DNA from: Knoxdaviesia capensis
Lineage: Eukaryota > Ascomycota > Sordariomycetes > Microascales > Gondwanamycetaceae
Direction: 5' to 3'
DNA: 64,000 bases
Assembly (NCBI GenBank): GCA_001510575.1
Contig: LNGK01000017.1
Location: 69,194 to 133,193 of the forward strand
Each line of letters starts with the position of its first letter. Position 1 is the stretch's first letter. Position numbers and translations under genes: made by a program. The notes under the pieces were generated by a model, which did no database searches, had not been told where the DNA came from, and worked only from the letters and a program-made list of their open reading frames with translations. Shown here one piece after another: positions 35,831 to 48,267 of this stretch.

Positions 35831-38800
35831 TTGCTTGAAGGGTGGTATGGAGCGAAGGGGAAAAGAAGAAGAAAAGAGAAGAGGGCAAGGGAAAAATGTG
35901 GTGAAAAAAAAGTGCGGACTGATAACCCAAAATTTGTGGGTAGTGAATTCTGAGAATTGCGCAGGCGCTATCAAAACGTCGAGAGAAGGTTCTAGGTGAT
36001 CAGTTGGAAAGACAGGAGTAGTTTCGCTGTGAAAACTGTGGCTATAACACTTTTGCGTGTAAATGATATATAAGCACTGTTAAGGAGGAATATGGACAGG
36101 GCTAAAATTTATCAAGCCACCATCAGGAGAAACGAAGAGAGGCCGAGAATTAATAGAGAGGATATCAAAGAAAAACGTCTAAAACGAATAGAGAGGAAGA
36201 GAAGAAGGCCTGGAATGAAGAAAAATGATTAAAATAATAATCTTGGGTATCAAAAAAGAGAAGTGAAAGAGAATATGAAGATATGCTGACTGTTTTATCT
36301 GATATGGGGCAAGCAAGATCAAGCTAGAAGCATAATTTGTTCATAGTCATGTCATATAAGGCTATAGACAAACGGCAGCAAAGGGCCTAGGAATAGGGAT
36401 GAGAAGTTCGACGGGAACAAAGAAGAAGGAGAAAAACAAAGAGAATAGAATTTCAGAAAGGGGAGAAAACCTGAGAGACGAAGAAAGGAAGAGGGAAGAA
36501 GAAAAAGAAGAGGAGAGAATGGGGCTTAAGGGAAAAGGAAAAGAAAAAAAGAGGAAAATATAGCAAAGCCCCGAAACAATAATGCCAGGTAGGGGAGGGG
36601 GATGGGGGGACATAAAAGGTGACTCTTGCCAGGCTCTAGGGGAAAAAATCAGAATAAACCCATAGACATGGTAATAGAGCTTAAATATCAAGTTCTGTGA
36701 TGTCAAAAGCCCCAGGAAGTTGATCTCTGGTGAACTGACTGACCTATGATGATTGTGTGATTGCACAGTACTTATATACAGTACATTACATGCAGCCCCG
36801 ACTCTGTTTGCCTCCTTGATACTGGATCAGGGCATCATCTAGCCTGCATGAGATGGATGCACAGTCTACAGTATCCGGCCTACGGATAACGCACATATAT
36901 GTAGGGGTGGGTGGCTTGTGATCATGACGGCGGCTGGCGGGCAGAGGAGCACGAAGCGCGGTTTGCAGGCCCAGCAGAACTCTTCCAGAGATTTCCATAT
37001 ATCCCCCCGAAAAACCCCCCGGGCAACACAGCTTGCATGGGGCTGCAGTGAGCGAGTGACAGGCGGAGAAGGGTTGAGGCATACATCTTGCAAACACAGC
37101 GGCAGCTTGCCGTTTCTGCAGTTCACGGCAGTTGGGAATACGGGAACAGTCCCCTATACTGTGTTGATGGGGCAAAATGAGACATAATCTAGGGCAGATG
37201 AGAGAAGAGAAAAGAGGAGAGAGAATTTTAGGGACAGAAAAGAAATGTGATCAAGATACCACATCACATAGCCAGCCCAACCATCGACGGATGCAACTCC
37301 GCAGCCACTACCCTGAAGAACCCCCATAGCTGGGCAACAACAGCGGGGAGCCCGTTTCTATGTGCTTTACTCTTCCTTCCCCCACCACTACCACCGTGAA
37401 TATAGGTAGGTGAGTGATAGTGTAACCTTGTCGTGAAGAGCAGCGCCACAGCTGCAGTACGCTGTTCCTCTCTAACCCGCGCCTAAGCTGGATCCCGAGA
37501 AACAGGGCAGGTTGTGTGTGTGGTCATAAGACGGCCAGTAAGACACCGGATCACGCCTCAGTTTTTATTGTATTTCTCGTTGCTTTTCCAACATGAGGGT
37601 TGAAGTTTTCGGTTGAGAAAACCGAAAAGCATGGTTCTGCCATGGTATATAATTTCACGAGGGGTTGGTCAACAGGAAGGATACGACACTGCTATGCACC
37701 GATATTGAGATTTTCTTTTTCTTTCTTTTTATTTTTTATTTCAAAGTTTATATAAAAAAAACCCCCCTCTCTGGTCTCCCCGCGAGAAGAAACTGCCTAT
37801 ACATATGCTCAGAACTTATTAGATATCTGTAATATTGTTACATGAAGGCTGGCATGATGCGTTGTTACGTATAATCCCAAGGGGACTGGTGTGGAGTCCT
37901 GGTAACGGCGCTTCCTACAGACCTTGATAACCCCCCTCCACAAGCACGAGTGAGGTGCTCCGTGGTGGAAAATGGAGGCTGAACCCCTACAGGTGCAGTG
38001 TAATCCAGGTGTTTAGAGTCGTATTCTGCTTGTTCAGAACCACCCAATGACAACACTAGCTCACTGAATGACAGGAGGTTGGGTGTGGCTCTGTTCGGAT
38101 GGATGAGGTGTCAGTCGCCCAAACAGAAGCCAGCGAACAGAACAGTTTACCAGGGAACCATCGGCTAGACATGCAGAGTTGAGCTTCGCGTTTGCCCGAA
38201 GTACTTTTGTTGTTTTTCCTTCTTGCCAGACTTGTGTGTTCCTCGCCGACAGGAAAAGAAATCCATCTTTCACTCAAGCCGCTCCTGAGGCAGAGTTATA
38301 TCGCCCCATGTGCTCTTCCCGGGGGAGAAACCATCAAGCTTGAAGGAGAAAAAAAAACATGGCCGGCTTTTGAACGAGTCGGAGCTCCTTTCCCTTCCTC
38401 GTTACAGCTCTAAACCATCACCATGGATACTCGACGCCCATTCCCGGATAGTCCAAACCACTCCCCGGGATGATCTCATTAAACCTCAAAACAAGAACAG
38501 CCAGAAAAAAAGAACGCAAGGGGGTGGTAGTGGGAGGAATCACACGCTCACACAACCCCCCGGGCCATAAGGAAGAGCAATTTTAGGAATAGCTGAAGCA
38601 GCGCCAATAAGTTGTCGTTTTATTGTTTTCTTTAGAAGCGGCACGTCGCGGGAGCCAGGATGGCGTCGGGCAAATGGCCAGCCCAGCGAGGTCACTCTCA
38701 AATACAGAGCGCAAACAGCGTGCTTGAAGAACTTCAGATGAAGAATACAGAGCAAAGAACAAAAGATAATCACCTCCGAAAGACGGCTCGCGCCTAGCTC

Positions 38801-39044
38801 ACAAGAAAAGAAAAAGCGGGATGCAAGGAACCAGGATGTTATTGCATCTGATTCGAGTGGGTGGAATTGACAGTACTTCTAGAAAGCTCACGCAAAATGT
38901 TCCTAGCCCACGCCACGAACCGGACCTTTTTTTTATTTGGGAGAAATAATGAAAAATATTCCAAAGAGGAAAATCGGAGTAAACCATTCTTGATATGCGC
39001 TCGTTTGTGTTGGACATCGTCTCTTCCTTAGATAGCAGGTATGT
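35831..39044. promoter_or_regulatory. J-protein promoter and gene-free spacer up to the RIP block
   Basis: About 36120-36570 is a long purine tract on the plus strand (pyrimidine-rich in the J-protein sense), a typical fungal promoter feature. It creates long spurious open frames. The rest, to about 39.04 kb, shows no gene. Composition shifts abruptly to TA-rich at about 39045. Confidence 0.5.
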
Positions 39045-40197
39045 ACTATTATATAGGTAAAAGTTTCTACTACACGCTAAAATCTAATAAGGATATTGAG
39101 AAGTACCTTTTTAGTGGGTCTTTTTAGCGCTACTTCTATGTGGGTCTAGTACCGGGTATGCCTCCCCCTTACTTCGTATATTGCCTTAATTCTTCGGGGT
39201 ATTAACTAGATAAGTTATTTAAGAAAGTCCTCTATAATAGTATCCCATGCCATAGTGATATCCTCTCTAAGGCGCTAAGAGGCGCTTGTGCCTATATATC
39301 TATCCTGAGGGTATTAACTAAGGGAGCGCTTAATTTCAGCCTAGACGTGCTTAATAGGGTTTAAATCTAGGCTATTTAGAGGCTATTCTATAGTTGTGAT
39401 ACTACGCCGGTCTAACTCTCCTCTAGTATACTAAGAGCCGTGCGCTAGAGCGTTATCTTATATAAAGATAATTCCGTTAGCGCGTCTCTTAGTATCTCCC
39501 TTAGTATCTCCCTTAGTATCTCCCTTAGCATCTCCCTTAGTATCTCCCTTAGCGCCCTACTCTTATAACTAAGCTTTAACGAGAGGGAGGATATGCTTAT
39601 AATACGCTTATAAGTTAATCCTCCCCTATGCCTTCTACTAGAAGACCTTTAGACCCTTCTTCGTCCCTTAGAAAGATCCCTAAAGTATCTAACTATAAGC
39701 TCCTTTTTATTAGGGAACGATATACGTCTTATTAATCTCCTCTCTAGGACGACGCGTTATCTAAATCCTCCCTTTTATTCTCCTATTCGCCTACGTTTTA
39801 TCTAACTATAAGACTCGTTTCTAGTTATTAGTAGTCTAATAGAGGTGTTACTAGGTAAATTCGTATCGTTTTCGATATATCTCGGCTAAAATAATAGGTT
39901 TAACTTAAGTAACGCGTCGTAAGAAACTAGCCTTTCGGAGGGCGTATCGGATAGCCTATATAGAATAAGAAAGCCTAAGCCGAGGGGCGATCTCATCCTA
40001 TTTTAGCTATCTATTCTCTATAGAACCTAATATAAAAGTAATGATATCTTAGACCTAAGAAGGAGAGAGGAGAGGTGGGCGTCTAGACCGTAGGAGGATT
40101 GTGTCGCGTTTGGCTTTGATCGTATAGCGGACTTGGTTTCGTATAGCGCCTATTTAGTCTTATATCTGCTTTTAGGTCTGCCTAGAAGCATGAAGGA
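39045..40197 (-). mobile_element. RIP-mutated Tc1/mariner transposase relic
   Basis: On the minus strand, roughly 39480 down to 39320, frames interrupted by stops still read like a Tc1/mariner DDE transposase. There is a QDNALAHGS-like block, then about 30 codons on TTIEWPLNSLDLNPIKHVW, the family's IEWP..SPDLNPIEHVW region with the second and third acidic positions. Every frame has many TAA/TAG. The sequence is TA-rich and poor in CpA/TpG, as RIP leaves it. The N-terminal part would lie to the right, towards the copia insertion at 40203. The terminal repeats could not be identified, so the outer limits are only the limits of the TA-rich block. Confidence 0.7.
39489..39548. repeat. 12-bp tandem repeat (5 units) inside the transposase relic
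   Basis: TTAGTATCTCCC occurs five times in a row, one copy having C for T. A sixth copy is truncated (TTAGCGCC). The period is a multiple of three. Confidence 0.85.
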
Positions 40198-40202
40198 GGA
40201 GG
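40198..40202. repeat. Left target-site duplication GGAGG
   Basis: Identical to the five bases directly after the right LTR. Confidence 0.85.
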
Positions 40203-40545
40203 TATTAAATATTAGATTAATTCATGTTATATTATCCTTTATACAGCCGGAAGTTCATGATAAAGAATAAGGCTACGATGAATAGCCTAGGGAATAATAA
40301 TAGATATAATATAGAATTACGAAGAGCCTAGTATAGGAAGGGAAGCCTTAGAAGGCATTAGGGATCTAGATAGGAGGAAGCCTAGATCCTATAGGGGATA
40401 AGAAGGAAGCTTTCCCCCTATCTATTCTAGTATAGTATTTCATAGCTATTAACTACTTATCTTATTTTTTACCCCCTACCTTTATAAATAGTATTAACTA
40501 TAAAGTTACGCTTCTAATTCTAACCGCCTTTCTTATATTCGAATA
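40203..40545 (+). repeat. 5' LTR of the copia element
   Basis: 343 bp, starting TATTAAATATT and ending CGAATA. The expected TG...CA ends read TA...TA, as RIP would make them. It is the same length as the 3' LTR and differs from it at about 14 positions, all transitions. Confidence 0.93.
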
Positions 40546-40565
40546 GGTTATAAGCCTAGCGCTCG
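40546..40565 (+). other. Primer-binding site matching the initiator tRNA-Met anticodon arm
   Basis: GGTTATAAGCCTAGCGCTCG starts directly after the 5' LTR. Its first 17 bases are complementary to the anticodon stem-loop of eukaryotic initiator tRNA-Met (GCGCUGGGCUCAUAACC) except for two positions, and both differences are RIP-type transitions. Copia and Ty5 elements are known to prime from a half-molecule of this tRNA rather than from its 3' end. Confidence 0.8.
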
Positions 40566-40588
40566 TAGCTTTATACCTTACTATTTTC

Positions 40589-40718
40589 NNNNNNNNNNNN
40601 NNNNNNNNNNNNNNNNNNNNNNNNNNNNNNNNNNNNNNNNNNNNNNNNNNNNNNNNNNNNNNNNNNNNNNNNNNNNNNNNNNNNNNNNNNNNNNNNNNNN
40701 NNNNNNNNNNNNNNNNNN
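40589..40718. other. Assembly gap of 130 N inside the retrotransposon
   Basis: Undetermined bases near the start of gag. The real length may differ. Confidence 0.99.
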
Positions 40719-43700
40719 AGTTTTAGTAACTAATTCTACCCCCCCTTCCCCTACCGAGTTAGCCTTACTATTTACGATATTATATAACGATCGATATCCC
40801 TAACTAAGTCCTTAACTTCGAGGTAGAAGAGAGCTAAGCTTCTAGCTAATATCTACGAGGCTACCCTAGAACCTAAGGGAGAGACTCCTATATATATACC
40901 TAATACCCGTACTATCTACTATCCTCCCCTCCCTTAGGTATAGTTTATAGAAGTAATAACTAAGACGGTTACTAAGAACTTAAGGGAAATTAAGAAGGAT
41001 AGTAATAGGAAGTAGAACTAAATCGTAGATTTAGAGCGGTAGTAGGTATTAATTAAGAAGATCTTAGAGATATAAGATAAGGTTTTATAGATAACCTAGG
41101 AGAACGAACGATAACGTAGATCCTCTTTCTAATAGTAGGAATACTAGTCGGAAGACGAGGATAACGATAACTTAGATAAAGACGGGAACTATAGACGTTT
41201 AGCTACGAAGGTTAAGATAAAGGAGCTTAAGAACTACGCTATCCTTATCGATAAGACCCTAAAGCTAGCTAGTACTTTAGAATAGCTATAGTAGTCTAAA
41301 GAATTCGAGACTACCTTAAGCGCGCTAGGTATTACCGTCGAATAACTCTAAGACCTCTAACTTCTAATAAGCGCGTATATAGTACGTATAATAAAAGAAT
41401 CGATCGCCCCCGAGATTTCCTTTATATTTAAGGATAAGGTAAATACTTATACCCTATTTAAATCGCTAAAATAGAATTTCTAGGTAACTAGGGAGTTACG
41501 GATTAAAAATATTATAATAGTTTTTAATTTCTAAACTAAACCGAGAAAGGGAGTATACTAAATCCTAAATCGATTCGTCTCTATAGTATATAAGGTAAGA
41601 CTAGAAGGGCTTATAATCCTAACTATCTTAACCGCGATAGGCGCTTACTATTATATTACTACCCGCTACCCTAAGCTTAATAGAGACCTCCGCGCTATCC
41701 TAAAGAGTTTTAATAAGGATATCGATAATAAGGCCGCCCTTATTATAGCTATATCTAAATATATAGCCGAGAATATAAACCGCGCTACGCGCTAGTAATA
41801 GTCTAGATATCCTCTTAACTAGAAGAAGGATAATAGCGCGAAGAAACCTAACTACTATACCCCCCCCTCCCCTAAGCCTACCGCTAGTAGTATCCTTATC
41901 TAGAAGAAAAGTGATATTTAATACTATTAGTATAGCTTAAAAGGTTATATTATAAGTAAGTACCGAGCGAAGGTAAATAATAAAGAGAAGACTTATAAGT
42001 TAGGAGCCGCGAATACTATAACTTCTACTAAGAAGCCTACTAAGGGTAAAGGTAATAAGCCTCTAAAAGACGCTAAGCTAAAGGAGTCGATTACCCTCTA
42101 CGGTACTACCTATACCGCTATAGACTAACGACCTTTTAAGCTTTACCCCGTATACTATATCCGTATAAATTAGATTTATAATATAGGTTCGGATTCTTAT
42201 ATTTTAAACGACTTATCTTAGTTTAAGCGAGGATCCCTAAAGACTTTTACTAATTTAATTAAGTTAGGGAGCGGATTATCGGGAGTTTAATATATTAGAA
42301 CTATTTAACTCTAGATAAAAGACGGATCTAACTTTAGAATTATTAACGTCTAGTATTACCTTACCTTTCCTATTAACGTTATCTCTAGAATTATTTAGTA
42401 TAAGAAAGGGTATATTCTAGTAGTAGACTAACTAATAATTAAGGATAAGGTTATTATTATTATCTTTCCGATAGAAAGAGGCTTTACGCTAGAAGTAAAG
42501 GAAGGCCCTAAGGCCTATACGATTATAGACGAGCTTCCTCGCGAGGAAGGCTATACCTTATATACCGAAGTTAACGGTACCGTATACGCTAACGTGTCCC
42601 TACGTACGCTCTTAGAGAGCGAGGCTCTTATATACTAGCGCTTATACTACCCCGGAAGGGTAGCTATATCTTAAATAATTAAGGTAGTTACTAGTTCTCT
42701 AGTTAAGAAGGTAACTAGACTTATCGAGCCTTATAGCGCCTATAAGTTTAGAAAGATAACGTCTTTTAAACTACTAGACTCTAAAGTACCCTCTAAGGTA
42801 CCTAGGGAGGTTATCTATATAGATATAGGTATTATATAACCGGTATCTATAAGCGGGAATAGCTACTTCTTATTAGTATATAATAAAGCGACGAGCCGAC
42901 GATCGGTTTATATAATAACCTAGAAAAGTAATATACTTATATATATCCGGAAGATAGTTAAGAGATAGGTACTAGAGTTAGGCCGGAAGCCTAAGAAGCT
43001 CTATAGCGATAACGGTACTAACGTCGGTATTAAGAAGCTAGCTATTTACTATAACGAGTAGGGAATTAAGTATATAATATCGCCTTTATATTACTTAGCT
43101 AAGAACGGGCGTATCGAACGTAGTATCCGCGAGGTCTTATAGAAGACTAAAGTAACCGTTATTACTAAGAGTATCCCGCTAGAGCTATAGGATAAGATTA
43201 TAACCGCGGTAGTCTATATACTTAATCGGATAGTTATCTCTAAGAGCTTTAATACGCTAATCGGCGCTTTTTAGAAGGCTTACGGGATATACGAGAAGGT
43301 TAATATATTATACCTTTAAATACTAAGTTCTAAATATATCGTATATATAAACCCCCTCTAGCGATAGAAGATATTAAACGCTAAATTCGATAGCTAAAAT
43401 ACTAAGCTAATACCTATAGGCGTAGAAGGTATCTTAGTTAGATACTAAGGCCGCTATCTTTATAGAGTATAGATTCTAGAATTCGGATAGGTATATATTA
43501 CTAAGGATATCTAGTTTTAAGAACGTATCTATAAGCTTTTATATAGAAAGTACGTTCGATCTTACCTTTTAGGAGCGCTACGTTAGTCGAAAGCTAGCGT
43601 TACTACTAATAGTAGTATCCCTAAGAAGGGGATATCTAGCGTATCGGAGCTATCTAGCGTACCGGAGCTATCTAGGGTATCGGAGTTAACGGCCGTATTA

Positions 43701-45473
43701 GAACCGTCTAATATATAGAACTTATTAGACGATAAGGAAGTTACGACCGCGAATCCTCTTATTACTAATAAGAACCGCTTAAAACTAAATAAACTCGAAG
43801 ACCTTAATAAATTAACTAGTAACTAACTATTAGGAAGTACTTTTATAGTAGTATCTAATTTAATCTACTTACGTAATACTAACGAAATATTAAAGCGTAA
43901 CCCTTAGCGAGATTAGAAAGCTATAGGAACCTAGATAGAAGCTATTAGGACTAAATTTTAGAAGGTTATTAAGATAAAGACTTTTAAGGTAATATAGGGA
44001 AAACCTCTAAAGAAACTAATTACTACGAAGCTCGCCTTTCGATAGAAGACTAACGCGGAAGGTAACGAAACTAAGAAGAAAGTAAGATAGTATACTTAAG
44101 GCTTTTAATAACGAGAAGGCGTTAATTTCTATAAAACGTTCGTATTAACTACGACCCCGGATACGTAGAGGATCCTATTAGCCCTCGTAGTTAAGACGAG
44201 AGCTACCTTATAGTAGATAGACGTAGTCTCTACTTACTTATAAAGAGAGCTTAAGGAAACGATCTATATTATCCCTAAGCCTATAATACGTAAGTACCTA
44301 GACGAATATCCCGAGGAGGCCCTAAAGGTTAGATAGAAATTAGGAAGCGCTTAATAGTATTTTATTCTACTAAAACTACTATATAGACTAAAGTAGTTAG
44401 GAAGATAGTAGTAGATTCGCCTCTAAGAGGTACTCGTAATAATTAGATTTAAGCCTTTATAGGTTAACGACGTAACCTACTATAACCCCTAGACCCGAGT
44501 AGTTATCTCTTTTTACGTCGACGACCTACTAATCCTTTCCCTTAATAAATCTATAGTTAATTAATTCGAGAAAGACCTAATAAGTATCCTAATCTCTAAG
44601 TACTAAGGAGAGCCCGAATAGCTCCTAGGAATAGCTATTAAGATCGAGAACGATAGTATCTTAATTAGCTAGGATACCTATATTAGAGATATACTAGAGG
44701 AGTTCTAGCTTTTAAATTACTAAACCGTAACTACATTAATAGAGCTAGTTACCTTTTTACCCCCTAAGTATAAAGATATATAACCTACTAATTAAGGCTT
44801 ATACTATCGAATAATAGGAAAGCTCTTATACCTTATAAGAAAGACCTAACCTAACGTAGCCTACGCTATATATTAGTACGCGCGCTTCTCTTATAACCTA
44901 CGAATTATATACGTTAAAAGTCTAAAGCGTATATTACGGTACCTTACTAGATACGCTTAGAAGGGGATTACCTACTAACGGAGTCTTACGGTATAAGATT
45001 AGATACTAAACGCCTAAGCCGATACCTCGTACGGTAATACTAAAGATACCGAATTTAAATTAACTACTAGCTACGTTATTATACTTAATAATAACCCTAT
45101 TAGCTAGTATAGTAAACGGTAGAGGCGGACTACTAACTCTTCCGCTAAAACCGAGATCTACGTGCTACGAGAGACTATATACTACCTAGTATAGCTTTAA
45201 TATTTACTAACTAAGCTTAACTTTTATATTAGGAATATCGTCCTCTAGGAGGATAATACCGCTACTATTACTACCGTTACGAAACCTACTTACTATCCGA
45301 ACCTAAAATACGTCGGTACGCTTCTTTACTCTACTATCGATTAAGTATAGGAACTTAATATTAGAGTATAATACGTACCTATAGTAGAATAATTAGCGGA
45401 TATACTAACTAAGCTATTAGGAAGAGTACTATTTAAGAGGTACGCGGGACTACTAGTATATAATATTCTAGCT

Positions 45474-45482
45474 AAGAAGGGG
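45474..45482 (+). other. Polypurine tract
   Basis: AAGAAGGGG directly precedes the 3' LTR, as expected for plus-strand DNA priming. Confidence 0.75.
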
Positions 45483-45825
45483 TATTAAATATTAGATTAA
45501 TTTATATTATATTATCCTTTATATAGCCGGAAGTTTATAATAAAGAATAAGGCTACGATAAATAGCTTAGGGAATAATAATAGATATAATATAGAATTAC
45601 GAAGAGCCTAATATAGGAAGGGAAGCCTTAGAAGGTATTAGGGATCTAGATAGGAGGAAGCCTAGATCCTATAGGGGATAAGAAGGAAGCTTTCCCCCCA
45701 TCCATTCTAGCATAGTATTTTATAGCTATTAACTACTTATCTTATTTTTTACCCCCTACCTTTATAAATAGTATTAACTATAAAGTTACGCTTCTAATTC
45801 TAACCGCCTTTCCTATATTCGAATA
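45483..45825 (+). repeat. 3' LTR of the copia element
   Basis: 343 bp, TATTAAATATT to CGAATA, preceded by the polypurine tract and followed by GGAGG. Confidence 0.93.
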
Positions 45826-45830
45826 GGAGG
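45826..45830. repeat. Right target-site duplication GGAGG
   Basis: Matches the five bases before the 5' LTR. Confidence 0.85.
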
Positions 45831-46070
45831 ATAGCGTATCTAACCTTAGAAGATAGGTGAGGCGCCATTCTAGTATAGTTAGTAGGAAAGAATTAATTAG
45901 TAGGAAGAAAGTTAGTGGGAAAGAATTGATTAGTAGGAAGAAAGTTAGTAGGTGGGAAGGAACTTAGTAGGAAGGAAGAAGAAGAAGAAGAAGAAGTAGC
46001 TGTGGAGAAGAATTTTTGTTTTGATTAAAAAGAGTACTTTAGGGCTAGGGTTTAAAATTAGGGATAGGCG
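45831..46070. repeat. Right flank of the RIP block with 33-bp tandem repeats
   Basis: TA-rich sequence continues past the copia element. A 33-bp unit starting TTAGTAGGAAAGAATT is repeated at 45879-45911 and 45912-45944, with a degenerate third copy. A (GAA)n run follows at about 45975-45996. It may be the other end of the element into which copia inserted, but I could not pair terminal repeats. Confidence 0.55.
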
Positions 46071-47183
46071 CCAAGATTAGTGGATAGATACCCTTGTATA
46101 CCAGTACAGTACAGTACCATGCAGATGCACGTCCCACCCCCATCAACGGGCGTCGTCTTCGTCGAGGATACTAACCACCCGGGACATTGCCGGGACTTTC
46201 CCACTATAGCGGGACTGCTCAGGCGCCCCCCCTCTTGATCTTGCGGCCTGAAGGAGGGAACCGAACGATTGAAGCCGACCGTAGAACTCTCCCATCGAGA
46301 GAAGAGCAAGGCATCACGTGTCATATGTAGCTGGTCACTATGGTATACACTCTCATATTTACGTTTGTCCAGGGTCTTGTAAAGAAAGCAAGAAATACAT
46401 GGCTTCTTGCGTCTGCCCGTTTGATTTTAAGTTTAGAGATTCTTTGAGGATACATTTTGCGCCTGAGATCTTATTTGCGCCGTAAATGGGGATCCCGGCA
46501 AAAGTGACGTTCTGCATCAAAATTTTTATATTGGGGGGGGGGAATGGAACAACAGTTTCTCGAATCTTCCATGTGAAAACCGCCCTGGTTGGCTGGTTGG
46601 CGGAGAGAATGCTTATCGATAGGGAAGTTCCTGGACCCACTAGTTAGAGCCAGAGATTAACTGCTAGCACTTTCCAATACTTCAAGAAGAATTATCCATT
46701 TCGCCGCCACCAGCATTTTCATGCCATGCGAAAAAAATCGATACGAGCATTACGGACGGGTTCCAGTGATTATCGACTGGCTGAAGACATGAATCAGTTA
46801 AATACTACTATTTACTGTGGAATGTGTATGGCACGGTATTGAGAGTGGAAAATGGAAATATAATGAGCCCTGAAAAGGGCCTTTGGTGGCCATAAGACAG
46901 CAGTCACACATGCAAGTGAATCACGGCCAACTGATCTCCTCCTCCATGCCTGTACTCATTACTGTCTCCAAACCCAGAGCCATATAAAATTCCAAAGCCG
47001 CGCGCGCCGTATCTCTCGCCTAATGACGATACTTCCTGTAAACATGCGCCATCTCAATACATTCCAGAACCAAGAAATCCAGACAACTGGAAACAAAAAG
47101 GAAAAGGGAAAACGCGGAACATGATAAGTGTGGTGTGCCTGGGGGCTTCCCCTCAACAGTCATTTGTTTTCATACGAACAGGC
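46071..47183. other. Spacer between the RIP block and RLC1
   Basis: Normal base composition returns at about 46075. No gene is supported. A GTACAGTACAGTAC stretch sits at about 46103. Confidence 0.5.
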
Positions 47184-48267
47184 CTACTCTCTCTCCTTGC
47201 CCTCAGCCGTCCCCAAGTTCGCACCCATTATGCAGTTAGCAAAATCCTGATATCTGAACACCTCGCCACGCTTTCCTAGACCCTGACCGTTCATGCGACG
47301 GTCGAGGGCCCGGCGGCCGGTATACCCAGCCAGAAACAGATCGACCTCGGCGGCAGTAGGAACGGGCTGGCCGGGCTCAGGCGCAGTGTTGAGGAGCGCA
47401 TCGCGCAGCTCGGCCACGTCGATCTGGCCACTGTCGTCGTCGTCGAATGCAGAAAAGGCGGAGAGAAGCTCCTGGCTGCCCGAGAAGGCCGCCAGGGCGG
47501 TAGAAAGCGAGTTCATGAACACCGCCATTGACATGGTTTGGGGAGATGACGGCGGGAAAAACTGGGATACATCGGACGGGCCGGATGGGAGGCCTGTGGA
47601 TAATTCGAGGTTTGGCTGTTAGTATCAGGTTGCGGTCGACTTAGGTGAAGGAAAAGACCAAGGGGAAAGAAAGCCACTCACCCAGCTGGCTGAGCATGTC
47701 GGCCATGTCCTCACGAGTGACCATGCCGTCACTGTCTCTATCCAAGAGCTGGAACCCCTCCCGCAGCATTCTAACCTGCGAGGGCTGCAGCTGCGAGATA
47801 GCCGACCCGTTCGACAGTGTCGCGGTCGCCGCCGCGGCAGCGGGAGCACCATTAGACGCACCATACCGCGACGACAGAGCCTGTCTGGGCGCCGCAATCG
47901 GGCTGCCCAGCGAGATCTGAGCCGCGCGGGCGCTAACCCGGCCCGACTCGGGCGACGACGGCCGCGCTGCAGACCCCATTGTCGCTGCAGCCAGCGGAGC
48001 CGACGATGACGGCGTGTACGTGTTTGCGAAACGCGGGGTGGGAGTGGTCGCTGTTGCGGCAGCGGCGGTGGAGGACGGCGTGACTGCGGTTGCGGAAGAT
48101 GCGCCACCAGTGAAGCTCATGCTATTGCTGCCGGTCAACTTCGTGGGAGAAACGTTCGGGGTGGTTTGGCGGAAGCTCGAGGGCGACGCGGGAGATTCTG
48201 GGCGGCGGAAGGGAGAAGAGCGAGGAGAGCCGTAGCCCAAGGGAGAGGGTTTGTATCCGGAAGGCAT
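47184..48267 (-). CDS. Myosin regulatory light chain (Rlc1/Cdc4-like EF-hand protein)
   Basis: Exons 47682-48267 and 47184-47593 (88-bp intron) give 331 residues. The first 155 or so are Ser/Pro/Ala-rich and disordered, an extension I recall from filamentous-fungus members. EF-hand 1 has the canonical DRDSDGMVTRED loop (about 176-187). A second, FDDDDSGQIDVAELRDAL, sits in exon 2, and a degenerate C-terminal lobe contains GKRGEVFRYQDFANCIMG. The SQFFPP...SMAVFMNSLS block between them matches regulatory light chains rather than calmodulin. It should bind the myosin-II neck and act at the septation ring. It is divergent from AFI1 (1.75 kb apart). Confidence 0.85.

Larger units (their letters stand above)
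40203..45825 (+). mobile_element. Complete Ty1/copia LTR retrotransposon, inactivated by RIP
   Basis: Two 343-bp LTRs bound the element and GGAGG flanks it on both sides (40198-40202 and 45826-45830), a 5-bp target duplication. Internal order is gag, protease, integrase, reverse transcriptase, RNase H, the Ty1/copia order. Motifs survive despite many stops: a degraded CCHC knuckle (about 41911-41970) and a protease GSDSHI (about 42186-42204). For the integrase, GATAACGGTACTAACGTC (about 43010) and the NGRIERSIREV region (about 43103) remain. The reverse transcriptase FYVDDLLILS is at about 44511-44540, and an RNase H segment with SYGN and SWYSKRQR is at about 45030-45130. The whole element is TA-rich, and 130 bases are undetermined. 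It is not autonomous. Confidence 0.92.

Noticed and set aside
36362..36766. 134-codon minus-strand frame that looks membrane-like
   Set aside because: Phe/Ser/Leu runs come from the pyrimidine-rich promoter tract of the J-protein gene, not from a protein family.
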